The notes beneath the pieces are model-generated. The model was not told where the DNA came from and did no database searches. It was given only the letters and a program-made list of their open reading frames with translations. A DNA stretch of 48,831 nucleotides from a virus, in IMG/VR virus record IMGVR_UViG_3300036852_000495, positions 1 to 48,831 of that record. One strand, written 5' to 3'. Both the position numbers and the translations under genes were made by a program. This document shows positions 7,432 through 14,754 of this stretch, one piece after another. Position 1 is the stretch's first letter. Every line of letters begins with the position of its first letter.

Positions 7432-7454
7432 GGCGGCCGATTCCGGCGGCCGCC
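7432..7454. terminator. Hairpin between convergent genes
   Basis: GGCGGCCG (7432-7439) pairs with CGGCCGCC (7447-7454) around a 7-nt loop, between the convergent stops at 7419 and 7464. No T-run follows in either direction, so it may be a weak or factor-assisted bidirectional terminator. Confidence 0.5.
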
Positions 7455-7463
7455 CTCGCCTCA

Positions 7464-7652
7464 TCAGCCGATCCTCCTTAGCACGCCGCGCATCATCGCG
7501 ACGACGCGCGCGTCGATGTACCCGTTCTTACGCTTCTCGTGCGCCTCGCGCTCACGCGCCGCGCGCACGATCTCCTGATGCGGCGTGCTGCGCCGAGCCC
7601 TGCGCGGCCGCGGGCCAGCAACGCCGAGGTAAAGCTGCTGAATCCGCTTCAC
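7464..7652 (-). CDS. Small basic protein, 62 aa
   Basis: Very basic (many Arg/Lys, AAREREAHEKRKNGYIDARVV), probably helical. I placed the start at a GTG (7652) just after the stop of the upstream gene; the ribosome site is weak, so the start is uncertain. Longer in-frame readings would run inside the preceding zinc-protein gene. Unrecognised. Last gene before the hairpin at 7432. Confidence 0.5.
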   Translation of the reverse strand: MKRIQQLYLGVAGPRPRRARRSTPHQEIVRAAREREAHEKRKNGYIDARVVAMMRGVLRRIG

Positions 7653-7671
7653 GCGTTCGGATGATTCGTAA

Positions 7672-7965
7672 TCACCTGAGCAGCCCACGACAGGCGACGC
7701 AGGTGCGCCGCCCCTCATTGCGCTGTACGAGGTGCGATACGGGGAGCACCGCAGAGCGCATCCCCTCGCAGACACCGTTGAACGAGACGCGCATGTAGGC
7801 ACACAGGTGGTTCGTCGCGATGCCGCGCTCGCCACACGTCTCGCAGTCGAAGACCCAGCCAGCACACTTAAGCGGACCCGGCAGCTTCTTAGTCCAACTG
7901 ACGATCCAGCCGTGGCGCAGAACCGCCTGCGGATATTGACTCGTGCCCTGCTGATCTGGCGTCAC
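7672..7965 (-). CDS. Zinc-binding protein, 97 aa
   Basis: GTG start overlapping the upstream stop (GTGA). Cys pairs CETCGERG and CVACRG lie about 45 residues apart, and a Trp-rich segment (HGWIVSWTKKLPG) precedes the first pair. It looks like a zinc-ribbon protein; function unknown. Part of the tightly overlapping chain 8494-7464. Confidence 0.75.
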   Translation of the reverse strand: MTPDQQGTSQYPQAVLRHGWIVSWTKKLPGPLKCAGWVFDCETCGERGIATNHLCAYMRVSFNGVCEGMRSAVLPVSHLVQRNEGRRTCVACRGLLR

Positions 7966-8237
7966 CGGCGTGCTCGCCAGTCCTGCTCAAGCGCGTCACG
8001 CCGAAGGAACTTCGGAAGCTCATTCCAGTGGACGGTGCGGTAGCGCGGCCGCAGATACCGGGTCATGTCGGCACGGTGCTCGGCTTGCCAGAGCGGGGTG
8101 AGGTCGACCTTGGCCTGCCGTAGCCGCCGCACCGCCTCGCCCAGCCCGTCGCGCCGGCCCTGATACAGCCCGACGATGTATGCGATGAGCGTGAAGGTCC
8201 AGGCCGCGATCAGAAACGCGATGTCGGGGACGCTCAC
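7962..8237 (-). CDS. Small membrane protein, 91 aa
   Basis: GTG start overlapping the upstream TGA. One N-terminal membrane helix (IAFLIAAWTFTLIAYIVGLY) is followed by a basic cytoplasmic-type domain of about 65 residues. Its place in the early/middle operon rather than beside the endolysin argues against a holin; an inner-membrane accessory role such as host takeover or exclusion is possible. No family recognised. Confidence 0.75.
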   Translation of the reverse strand: MSVPDIAFLIAAWTFTLIAYIVGLYQGRRDGLGEAVRRLRQAKVDLTPLWQAEHRADMTRYLRPRYRTVHWNELPKFLRRDALEQDWRARR

Positions 8238-8494
8238 CGGCCGCGCTCCATCCCGCGCATGCCATCGGCGACCACGGTCGGCACGGATCCCGGTGAGCCG
8301 ATCGCGTAGCGAGACGGCCGCGCGCGCTCCTTCAGGAACACCACGAGCCCGCCGGGGAATCGGTCGAGGACCCACGAGAGGGCGAGCGCTGCGTCCGCGA
8401 GCGCGTCGTCCATGACCGGATCGGACCCACGCAGCCGCCCGCGCTCGGTGACGATCTTCGCGAGCTCCTCGCGGACCTCTTCCTCAAGACGCAT
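8234..8494 (-). CDS. Small protein of unknown function, 86 aa
   Basis: ATG start, first gene downstream of the candidate origin region. The N-terminus is an acidic/basic helix (MRLEEEVREELAKIVTERGR), followed by an Ala/Leu-rich helical part. Chained by GTGA overlap to the membrane protein behind it. Unrecognised. Confidence 0.7.
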   Translation of the reverse strand: MRLEEEVREELAKIVTERGRLRGSDPVMDDALADAALALSWVLDRFPGGLVVFLKERARPSRYAIGSPGSVPTVVADGMRGMERGR

Positions 8495-8515
8495 CGCTCG
8501 GTACCTCGTTCTCCG

Positions 8516-8531
8516 GCTCTAGCCGGGGGGT
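8516..8531. repeat. 16-bp direct repeat, copy 1
   Basis: GCTCTAGCCGGGGGGT, identical to 8574-8589, 58 bp apart, upstream of the minus-strand gene at 8494. Possibly binding sites for a phage regulator or initiator. Confidence 0.7.
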
Positions 8532-8573
8532 CTAAGGACGTACCTAGGAGGGGGAGCGACTCGCTACCGCCTC

Positions 8574-8589
8574 GCTCTAGCCGGGGGGT
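8574..8589. repeat. 16-bp direct repeat, copy 2
   Basis: GCTCTAGCCGGGGGGT, second exact copy of 8516-8531. Confidence 0.7.
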
Positions 8590-8624
8590 AGCGGGGAGCG
8601 TACGGGGGAGGGTCAATAGCGGAT

Positions 8625-8633
8625 TGTGGATGC
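8625..8633 (-). promoter_or_regulatory. Weak DnaA box
   Basis: GCATCCACA on the minus strand matches the DnaA consensus TTATCCACA at seven of nine positions. It lies 58 bp from the perfect box. Confidence 0.35.
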
Positions 8634-8682
8634 ATAGAGATGCGAACAGTGAATAAAAGCACGTCTGCCGGTGTATTCCGGT

Positions 8683-8691
8683 TGTGGATAA
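8683..8691 (-). promoter_or_regulatory. DnaA box (perfect consensus)
   Basis: TTATCCACA on the minus strand, an exact match to the bacterial DnaA-box consensus, in a noncoding gap. It suggests that host DnaA may start phage replication here, which would fit the lack of phage replication enzymes. Confidence 0.5.
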
Positions 8692-8730
8692 GTCGTTCGG
8701 TGCGTACCTTTACCACGTCGCGACGGGCCT

Positions 8731-8934
8731 TCACGGAAGCACTTGAATACCGGACTTTTGGCGCATCTTCGCCACGGCGTGATCGAGCGTGTCGGGGTCC
8801 TCGCAGCGCCAGAGCTGCGCGTGACGGCGGTACAGCGACCGCGCGACCACCTCGGTCGGCGCGTTGCGCGACCAGTACACATGCTTGTCGCAGAGCGCCG
8901 TGTAGGTGCCATCGGTCTCGGGAACGATGGTCAC
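8731..8934 (-). CDS. Small protein of unknown function, 67 aa
   Basis: GTG start overlapping the upstream TGA. Contains YTALCDKHVYWSRNAP and LWRCEDPDTLDHAV, with Cys/His that might bind a metal. The sequence resembles short accessory proteins of high-GC phages. It is the last gene before the candidate origin gap. Function unknown. Confidence 0.7.
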   Translation of the reverse strand: MTIVPETDGTYTALCDKHVYWSRNAPTEVVARSLYRRHAQLWRCEDPDTLDHAVAKMRQKSGIQVLP

Positions 8935-9119
8935 GGCTGCTTGGGGTACCGCGCGCGCCACGCGTGCGCATCCGGGCAGGTACCCCAGTGCGAGGTGCCA
9001 TCGGGATTCATCGGCGCGCGCCGTCCGTTCTTGGTGACGATCCAGATGATGTCCGCCTTGCAACTTCGGCATGCCCCAGCATCGCCGACCGTGCCGTCCG
9101 GTAGAACCGCCAGCGCCAT
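8931..9119 (-). CDS. Zinc-ribbon protein, 62 aa
   Basis: CRSCKADIIWIVTKNGRRAP followed by a Cys about 25 residues on; this C-x2-C plus IxWv-t-nGkr-P pattern is frequent in small actinophage proteins. ATG start with GGGAGACCCAAC upstream. GTGA overlap to the next gene. Function unknown. Confidence 0.8.
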   Translation of the reverse strand: MALAVLPDGTVGDAGACRSCKADIIWIVTKNGRRAPMNPDGTSHWGTCPDAHAWRARYPKQP

Positions 9120-9134
9120 GTTGGGTCTCCCTCG

Positions 9135-9710
9135 CTACTCGGCGGCCTTGTCGAGGTTGCCGCCGTTGCCGCCGGTGGTGTCGTTGTAGGCGTGCTTGCG
9201 CTCCTGTTCGGTGAACCACGTGATCTGCTCGATCACCACGCGGCCGCCCTCGTTCCAGGCACCGTAGCGCTTGGCGATCGGCCCGAACTCCTCAAGCGGA
9301 TGCTGCTCGATCGACCAGACGCCACGCTCGCTGCGGACGAAATGCGAGAGGCCGTGCGCTAGGGCAGCCTCCTTCACGCGGGCCGTCGCGTTCTGCCACT
9401 GCGCGACGCTCATCATCAGCAGCAGGTCGAACCTGCCCCACGGCTTCATCCGCGCCGGCCACAGCGACGCCGAGACGAATCCGCCGCAGCCGATCTGCTT
9501 GCCGGTCGTCCACTCGTAGGCGATCTTCGCGTCGGCGAGATCCGAAAGCGCTAGGCCAGGCGAGGGGATGAGCTTAGCGGCCAGAGCCGCGAGCTCGGGG
9601 GCCTTGCTGTACTTGGTGGCGATGTGCCCAGCACTGGACTCCTTCTCCTCGCCATCGTCGTCGTTCTTCTTCGCGCGGATGCGTGTCACCTTGGTGTCGT
9701 CGTCAGCCAT
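9135..9710 (-). CDS. Phage metallopeptidase homologue with changed active site, 191 aa
   Basis: A basic N-terminal tail (MADDDTKVTRIRAKKN) precedes a domain matching the putative phage metallopeptidase family: an LADAKIAYEWTTGKQ-type segment, WGRFDLLLMMSVAQW, then AALAHGLSHF, and HPLEEFGPIAKRYGAW near 137-152. In the family the helix motif is normally H-E-L-x-H-F; here it is H119-G-L-S-H123, with the catalytic Glu replaced by Gly (codon GGC). Folding and metal binding may persist but peptidase activity should be lost. The start is the ATG at 9710, overlapping the preceding gene by 25 nt. Confidence 0.7.
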   Translation of the reverse strand: MADDDTKVTRIRAKKNDDDGEEKESSAGHIATKYSKAPELAALAAKLIPSPGLALSDLADAKIAYEWTTGKQIGCGGFVSASLWPARMKPWGRFDLLLMMSVAQWQNATARVKEAALAHGLSHFVRSERGVWSIEQHPLEEFGPIAKRYGAWNEGGRVVIEQITWFTEQERKHAYNDTTGGNGGNLDKAAE

Positions 9711-10123
9711 TCTTCTCCCTCTTTCGTGATGGTCCAGACCACCGCGTCGCGGCCGCTTGCCGTCGCGCGGGTCCGGCCGGAGTCGCGAATGTAGCCCAGC
9801 CGCACAAGATCGACACGCCGCGGCCGCACCGTGTTCGGCCGCCCCATCCCAGCGATCAGTTCGTCGTCGGTCAGCCCGTCCGAGGCCGCGCCGAAGTGCG
9901 TGAGCACCGCGCGCAGCATGCCGGTCACCGCACGCTGCACTTGGTCGGCAGCCTTCACGGATGTAGGGGAGTGCTGCTGCGCTGCCGGTCTGAGTTTCTC
10001 CGGGTTGAGCGATCGGGCCGGGCACGGCTGGGTGTTGTACTTGCCCTTCGGGACTGACCCGGTGCACTCGAGGTAACGGTCGTCGAACTTCGAGACGCGC
10101 CAGGAGTGGAGCACGTGACTCAC
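9686..10123 (-). CDS. Winged-helix DNA-binding protein, 145 aa
   Basis: GTG start overlapping the upstream TGA. The C-terminal 80 residues (GLTDDELIAGMG, then NTVRPRRVDLVRLGYIRDSG, then VVWTITKEGEEWL) read as a winged helix-turn-helix: recognition helix with RPRR, wing with strand pairs. The N-terminal 60 residues contain two Cys and no clear fold. A candidate regulator of the phage's own promoters or a replication accessory protein; which is not known. Confidence 0.6.
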   Translation of the reverse strand: MSHVLHSWRVSKFDDRYLECTGSVPKGKYNTQPCPARSLNPEKLRPAAQQHSPTSVKAADQVQRAVTGMLRAVLTHFGAASDGLTDDELIAGMGRPNTVRPRRVDLVRLGYIRDSGRTRATASGRDAVVWTITKEGEEWLTTTPR

Positions 10124-10596
10124 GGCTCGACGCAGTCCACGCAGCAACAGAAGCCGACCATGTCGTAGTGCTCACCGGATCCGACAACATGGACGCGATG
10201 CGCGCCCCCGCCGAGCGGCCAGCATCGTACCGGCTGGCCCGCCGTGATCGTCCCGCCACAGCGGTCGCAGCGTACGTCGACGGCATAGCGAGTGACGCGA
10301 GACTTCCTTAAGGTCGGCCGCTCTCTCGCAAGGTCGATGGTCACCGGCCGCTCGCGATCGCTTAATCGCGCATCTGGTAAGCACGGCTCGATGTACCGCT
10401 CACCGGGAAAGCCGTTCACGGCTTGCTCAAGGTGGTGGTAGACCGCGCCGAGCTCAAGAGCAATTTCACACGCTGGGCCTTTGTCATGAGCGATCCAGAT
10501 TTCCTCGTTGTGGGGGGTGCAGCGGTCCACCTCTGGACGCAGCCATTCGACCCACATCTCCTCGGTAATCTGCTGCCGCATGATGTCAGCGGTCAT
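10120..10596 (-). CDS. Zinc-ribbon accessory protein, 158 aa
   Basis: The N-terminal helical part (ITEEMWVEWLRPEVDR) is followed by a second domain with RCDRCGGTITAGQPV near residue 108 and a Cys-rich end (FCCCVDCVEP), together enough for one or two zinc sites. Overlaps its neighbours at both ends. Similar two-part proteins are common in actinophages; function unknown. Confidence 0.75.
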   Translation of the reverse strand: MTADIMRQQITEEMWVEWLRPEVDRCTPHNEEIWIAHDKGPACEIALELGAVYHHLEQAVNGFPGERYIEPCLPDARLSDRERPVTIDLARERPTLRKSRVTRYAVDVRCDRCGGTITAGQPVRCWPLGGGAHRVHVVGSGEHYDMVGFCCCVDCVEP

Positions 10597-10768
10597 CTGT
10601 GTACACCTTCTTCGTCTCGAAGGCGCGAGTCAGTTCCTTGAAGTCCGCGTCGATGCGGGCGCGGCGCTTGCGCTCGTGGTAGTCGCACCACAGCGGATCA
10701 TCCTTCGGGTGTCGAGCGCGATTGCGGCACAGCTCACGGCCGTAGCCGAAGCACTTCCTAACGGTCAT
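10586..10768 (-). CDS. Small Cys/His protein, 60 aa
   Basis: The first half has CFGYGRELCRNRARH and CDYHERKRR, a C-C-C-H-type metal motif with strongly basic surroundings. I chose the ATG at 10768, which overlaps the stop of the upstream gene by 11 nt; a start at 10798 would overlap more. Role unknown. Confidence 0.65.
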   Translation of the reverse strand: MTVRKCFGYGRELCRNRARHPKDDPLWCDYHERKRRARIDADFKELTRAFETKKVYTDDR

Positions 10769-11264
10769 CTGATGTCCGGTCAGTCGGGTCGTGTTCACCG
10801 ACGTGGTTCGGGATAAGTGCGCAGTAGGACATCGAAGCCTGCTCGGGGTCAGCCATCGGTCTGAATACGAGAGCGCCGCAACGCTTCGTTTCGCGCGGGG
10901 CGCCCATCATGAGATCGGAGAAGTCCGGGGCAACAGCGTTCCTGGCCGCGACCGAGGACCAGATGTGGTTGTCTTTCCACTCGGCCAACTCGTACTCGGC
11001 TCTCTTTGCGCGGGCCTCGGCTGCCTCGGCACGACCTTCGAGTGCAGTCGTGACCATCTTTAGCGCCAGTATTGCGCCGTGGCGCTCGGCCTCTAACGAC
11101 AAGACATATTTGCGGTCCAACTCGCGCAACCGCTCGGCTACCTCTAGGGCGTCGGCGGCTTCGCGGAGCACATCTTGGACAGATCCGTAGGCCTCGTTCC
11201 GCGTCTGATGCGACCCACTCGCATACGGAACTAGACCGCGCAGCCGCGCCACGAGGTCATTCAT
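10758..11264 (-). CDS. Coiled-coil protein, 168 aa
   Basis: ATG overlapping the upstream TGA (ATGA). Residues about 25-105 form long charged helices rich in Glu/Ala/Arg (for example RLRELDRKYVLSLEAERHGA), a likely coiled coil. The C-terminal part has single Cys/His residues. Resembles small phage proteins of the nucleotide/DNA metabolism cluster; function unknown. Confidence 0.7.
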   Translation of the reverse strand: MNDLVARLRGLVPYASGSHQTRNEAYGSVQDVLREAADALEVAERLRELDRKYVLSLEAERHGAILALKMVTTALEGRAEAAEARAKRAEYELAEWKDNHIWSSVAARNAVAPDFSDLMMGAPRETKRCGALVFRPMADPEQASMSYCALIPNHVGEHDPTDRTSDDR

Positions 11265-11446
11265 CGCTTCGCCAAGTGCTGATCTTGATAGCCGCGGCGC
11301 GTGTTCTCGTACTCGTGCCTGCCGCCCAGCGGGTACAGCTTTGCGCAGCTCCGACACACTCCGTCGGCGTGCGACTTCACCGAGTGCCCACAGGCCGAGC
11401 AGTACGTTGAGAGGAACCGCTCCTGTGCTGCGCTTACCGGTCTCAC
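11261..11446 (-). CDS. Zinc-ribbon protein, 61 aa
   Basis: CSACGHSVKSH and CRSCAKLYP give four ligands for one zinc. GTG start with GGAGGAGAA directly before it. First gene after the HerA-type ATPase, with ATGA coupling to the next gene. Function unknown. Confidence 0.8.
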   Translation of the reverse strand: MRPVSAAQERFLSTYCSACGHSVKSHADGVCRSCAKLYPLGGRHEYENTRRGYQDQHLAKR

Positions 11447-11492
11447 TTCTCCTCCGGGGCGGAGAATTGCCGCTCAGGCCTGCTCACAGCCA

Positions 11493-13274
11493 TCATCCGA
11501 ACAGCGCCTCCGCCGCCCGAACCTGTCGGCGTCCAACCGGCACGATGAGTTTGCGCGAGGAGAGGCGTTGTAGGTAGGTGTCGCGGCTGGACCGCGCGTA
11601 GTCCGTGAGTTCACTGATCCGCTCCCTGTCCACGACCTTCGGGTACTGGCCCACGAGCACCTCTAGGACCGCCTTCTCTCCAACCGGCAGGCGGCCAAGC
11701 CAGTACTCACGCAGCGCATCGCCGGTCGGGAGCGGATCGTAGTCGTGACCGAGGGCGTCGATGCCCGCCGGTGTCACGACGATGGCGCCCCCGCCGTTCA
11801 GTTCCGCGAGGCCAGCCAGCGTGAGCCGCTGCACGTAGGTGTCACGTGTCGAGCGCCGGTAGCCAGTGAGCACAGTGAGTTGGTCGCGCGTGACGCCGCC
11901 GTCGTGCTGTGCGATCGCGGCGAGGATACGGCGCTCGCCCTTACCGAGAGACGATGGTGCGCGCGACTCCCCGGAGCGCACTGTTACCCGGCGTACCGCG
12001 CGGTCAGTGCCCGGCCGATGCTGGTTGGCTGCGGGAGCGGCCGCGCGCACTGCGGCGCCGTCGAGTGAACGCATTGCAGCATTCCCGGTACCCCCATCAC
12101 GGACCCTAGGCGTTGGGGTTTCCGTCGACGACGCCGCGCTGGGCGCGACCTTCGCGAGCGCAATGAGGATCGGATCGCGAGCTCCGTAGAACTTCTCGAT
12201 GAGCGTGTTCATGTGACCGATGACCGCATCGAGGTGTGCGATCTGCGCGTCCTTGAGCACCGGCTTCTCGATTGTCTTTGCTGCTGGCATAACCTCTTTA
12301 TGCTGGCGCTCCAACTCGCGGATTCGCGCCTTCAACACCGCTGGGTCGTTCTCCTCCGCGCGCTTGCGCGTCGCGGTCATCTTCTGGCCGAGCTTCTCAA
12401 GGTCGACGGGCGCGAGGGACTTCGGCTCACGTCGGCGCTCACCGGGCTTCGGCGTGCGGCGCGAGTCGAACGTGTCCGGCATCAGCACCGGAACGCGGCG
12501 CAACCCGATCGGCTGCGCCTCGGGAAAATCGGGCGCCCAGAACCACGCCTCGCCCGTCTTGAGTTCTCCGAGAGTGGAGAGCACGTCCTTGCGGAGATCC
12601 TGCTGGTGGTGGTGCTCGATCCAGCCGTCGATGGCCTTGATGTCCTGCGGCCCAGTGATGCGATGAGCGACGAGGACCTCGGCCTGTGTCGTCGTGTTCT
12701 TGTTCAGCGATGCCGGCCGCTGCGTGATAGCGGTGACGCCGATGCCGCTAGTGCGGCCAAGTTTGACCAGACGGAGCATCCGCCCGAGCATCTCCTCCTC
12801 GCCCTGGCCCTTGAAGGCGATGCTCTGCGGCATGATCTCGTGCGCCTCTTCGCAGAACAGATGCAGCACGTCACGATTCCGCTTGAACAGTTCATCGGCG
12901 AAGTCCGCGACAAAGCGCGAGCGTTCCCGGTTCGACCATCCGCGCAACACAAACACCGCATTGATGCGGTGCTCGACGATTGTGTCGGCCATCAGCACGC
13001 CGGCGGTCGGCTCGAGCGGCAGTTCGGCATGCTCCCCACCGAAGACGTAGACCTCGAGGCCGCCATCACGCTCACCCCCGGCGCCAGCCTTGAGGCCCCA
13101 CCACACATCGACCGGGTCTAGTACGGCGATCGGCACCTTCGCGCGCACGAGTTGCTCCGCGAAGCGCGTCGCCGTACTCGACTTACCGGACCCACGCTTC
13201 CCCACGATCAGGAATGTCTCGGTGGCCGCCTCAACGGGCAGCGACAGACCGTCTGCGAGGGCGAGACGTGTCAT
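11493..13274 (-). CDS. HerA/FtsK-type ATPase with tandem winged helices, 593 aa
   Basis: Walker A is GKRGSGKSS (residues 25-33); Walker B is LHLFCEEAHE with Glu142/143. The downstream GIGVTAITQRPASLNKNTT and PQDIKAIDGWI segments are typical of the HerA (DUF87) family of hexameric DNA-pumping ATPases. The C-terminal 150 residues hold two similar winged-helix units (YRRSTRDTYVQRL and YARSSRDTYLQRL). It probably moves or unwinds phage DNA. HerA partners are usually nucleases; the only nuclease here is the VRR-NUC gene of the same operon. ATG start. Confidence 0.85.
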   Translation of the reverse strand: MTRLALADGLSLPVEAATETFLIVGKRGSGKSSTATRFAEQLVRAKVPIAVLDPVDVWWGLKAGAGGERDGGLEVYVFGGEHAELPLEPTAGVLMADTIVEHRINAVFVLRGWSNRERSRFVADFADELFKRNRDVLHLFCEEAHEIMPQSIAFKGQGEEEMLGRMLRLVKLGRTSGIGVTAITQRPASLNKNTTTQAEVLVAHRITGPQDIKAIDGWIEHHHQQDLRKDVLSTLGELKTGEAWFWAPDFPEAQPIGLRRVPVLMPDTFDSRRTPKPGERRREPKSLAPVDLEKLGQKMTATRKRAEENDPAVLKARIRELERQHKEVMPAAKTIEKPVLKDAQIAHLDAVIGHMNTLIEKFYGARDPILIALAKVAPSAASSTETPTPRVRDGGTGNAAMRSLDGAAVRAAAPAANQHRPGTDRAVRRVTVRSGESRAPSSLGKGERRILAAIAQHDGGVTRDQLTVLTGYRRSTRDTYVQRLTLAGLAELNGGGAIVVTPAGIDALGHDYDPLPTGDALREYWLGRLPVGEKAVLEVLVGQYPKVVDRERISELTDYARSSRDTYLQRLSSRKLIVPVGRRQVRAAEALFG

Positions 13275-13280
13275 CCCTAC

Positions 13281-13436
13281 CTAGCCACGGACCGGCACCG
13301 TCGCCGTCTCGTCCTTGCCGTAGGTACAGGCACAGGGCTTCTTTGTGAAGTACGTCAGGACGCCGCAGTGGCCCGGCTCGTGCGGCGGGTCGCCGCATCC
13401 GTAGCAGACGGTCCGCGTCTCGAAGGGGCGGATCAT
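13281..13436 (-). CDS. Small zinc-binding protein, 51 aa
   Basis: MIRPFETRTVCYGCGDPPHE starts it, with later HCG and PCACTYG: six Cys and several His in 51 residues. Starts at an ATG overlapping the previous TGA (ATGA) and ends 6 nt before the HerA-type ATPase gene. Function unknown. Confidence 0.7.
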   Translation of the reverse strand: MIRPFETRTVCYGCGDPPHEPGHCGVLTYFTKKPCACTYGKDETATVPVRG

Positions 13437-13633
13437 CGGCCGTTCGGCCGCGCGAGCTCGGCGAACTCGTGCCTGACCTGCTCAGCCGCAGCGGCGCGCT
13501 TGGCTAGGTAGTACTCGTGCTGGCAGATTGCGCAGCGTCGATGGGTCCGGCCGTCAGCACGGCGACTGATCTTGGTGTTCGCCACAGTCCACGGATGACC
13601 GTTGCCACAGGTGCGCCGAGGACCCCGGCTCAT
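13433..13633 (-). CDS. Zinc-finger protein, 66 aa
   Basis: The pattern CGNGHPWTVANTKISRRADG followed by RCAICQHEY is a treble-clef-like zinc finger related to the zinc-binding half of HNH nucleases, but the catalytic His-Asn-His set is not complete. Very common in phages of high-GC bacteria. Overlaps the stop of the 374-aa gene (ATGA). Confidence 0.8.
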   Translation of the reverse strand: MSRGPRRTCGNGHPWTVANTKISRRADGRTHRRCAICQHEYYLAKRAAAAEQVRHEFAELARPNGR

Positions 13634-14754
13634 GGAACGTCCAGCGCGTCGCTATCCGGCGCCCGCCCTTCCTCCGGGGTCCTCTCGACGGTCTTGGTCT
13701 TAACTGGGTCGCCGAGGCCGAGGAGCTTGAATGCGGCGTAGGTGAAGGTGTCGTCCGCCCACAGTCCGGTCCATGAACCGGGACCGCCCTTGCCGTCGAA
13801 CCATGCCTTCCACTTCTGCTGCGTCTCCTGCGCCTTGGGATTGCCGCGACGAGTCTCCTCGATCACGTACTTGATCGTCGTGCGAATGAGGCCCTGAGAG
13901 GTCTCGTCCATCGGCGTCTTTGGCCGGGCATCGGCCGGCGGCGAGTCGTCCTTGTGCACCGGTTTCGCGGGCGCGACCTCGCGCGATGCCTCCATCCGCG
14001 CGCGCTCCTCGTCATCCATCTCGCCGGCATCCTCCACGTCCTGCGTGAACAGGTCGGAGACGCCGGTGGTGTTCAACACGGCCGCGACCATCGCGCGTTT
14101 GTCGGCCATCTTGAGGATGGTGTTGGCGAGATCGGCGACGCGGTCGTTGGCGACGCGGCCGAGTGGCTGGTCCTCGATGGCCTTGTCTCCGTCAGGGAAC
14201 TTCGCGCCGCAACCGCCCTTCTTCTTGAAGCAGAGCCAGCCGCCGCCGTACTCCTTCCTGCCCTTGATGATCGCCTCCTGTTTGCAGCGCGGGCAGGTGC
14301 GTACCTGCGTTCGCCAGCGGTACTTCTCCTCCCATGAGTTGCAGGAGCCGGACCCGGCGCCGACCCAGATGCGCTCCCCTGTCTGTGGATGCAGCCGGTA
14401 GAGGTTGACCTTGCGCTGGTAGTGGATGAACGACTCGCCGTCGTGCTCGACGCCGGCGAAGTCCAGGACCGGCGGCTGCTCGTCGGTCGGATCCGGCCGC
14501 AGGCCCATGTCGGCCATGAGCGATTCCGCGCCAGGCTTGAGCAGCGCCGGTTTGTTACCGGTGCCAGGGATGACGCCGTAGTGCACGCCCTCTTTCAGCA
14601 CGCGTTTGAGGTAGTCGATGCGCTCGTCGTGACGCGCCACCGCCTCGTCGACGGACACGACGAACTTGGGCGTCCACTGCGCGAGCGACTTCTCCGTCTT
14701 CACTTCGGTGACCACCTCCTCTTCGATGACCTCGCTTTTCATGGTGTCTGGCAT
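13630..14754 (-). CDS. Candidate single-strand annealing/recombination protein, 374 aa
   Basis: The N-terminal part has LKRVLKEGVHYGVIPGTGNK and LLKPGAESLMADMGL, followed by a beta-rich segment and an inserted zinc ribbon (CPRC, then two Cys, near 158-190). Then comes VADLANTILKMADKRAMVAA-type sequence ending in FTQDVED. The same block order occurs in a family of phage proteins found in recombination gene clusters; I infer an annealing or DNA-binding role without proof. The acidic tail (about 255-300) is typical of SSB-like proteins. Follows the 170-aa gene with no gap. Confidence 0.5.
   Translation of the reverse strand: MPDTMKSEVIEEEVVTEVKTEKSLAQWTPKFVVSVDEAVARHDERIDYLKRVLKEGVHYGVIPGTGNKPALLKPGAESLMADMGLRPDPTDEQPPVLDFAGVEHDGESFIHYQRKVNLYRLHPQTGERIWVGAGSGSCNSWEEKYRWRTQVRTCPRCKQEAIIKGRKEYGGGWLCFKKKGGCGAKFPDGDKAIEDQPLGRVANDRVADLANTILKMADKRAMVAAVLNTTGVSDLFTQDVEDAGEMDDEERARMEASREVAPAKPVHKDDSPPADARPKTPMDETSQGLIRTTIKYVIEETRRGNPKAQETQQKWKAWFDGKGGPGSWTGLWADDTFTYAAFKLLGLGDPVKTKTVERTPEEGRAPDSDALDVP

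Larger units (their letters stand above)
8495..8730. other. Noncoding gap, candidate replication origin and promoter region
   Basis: 236 bp without a credible gene, relatively AT-rich on the right side. It holds a perfect DnaA-box sequence (8683-8691), a second weaker one (8625-8633), a duplicated 16-mer (8516 and 8574) and a 6-bp inverted repeat, CCGGCT-CT-AGCCGG (8513-8526). TTGACC on the minus strand near 8610 is a possible -35, but I cannot find a good matching -10. Confidence 0.45.
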
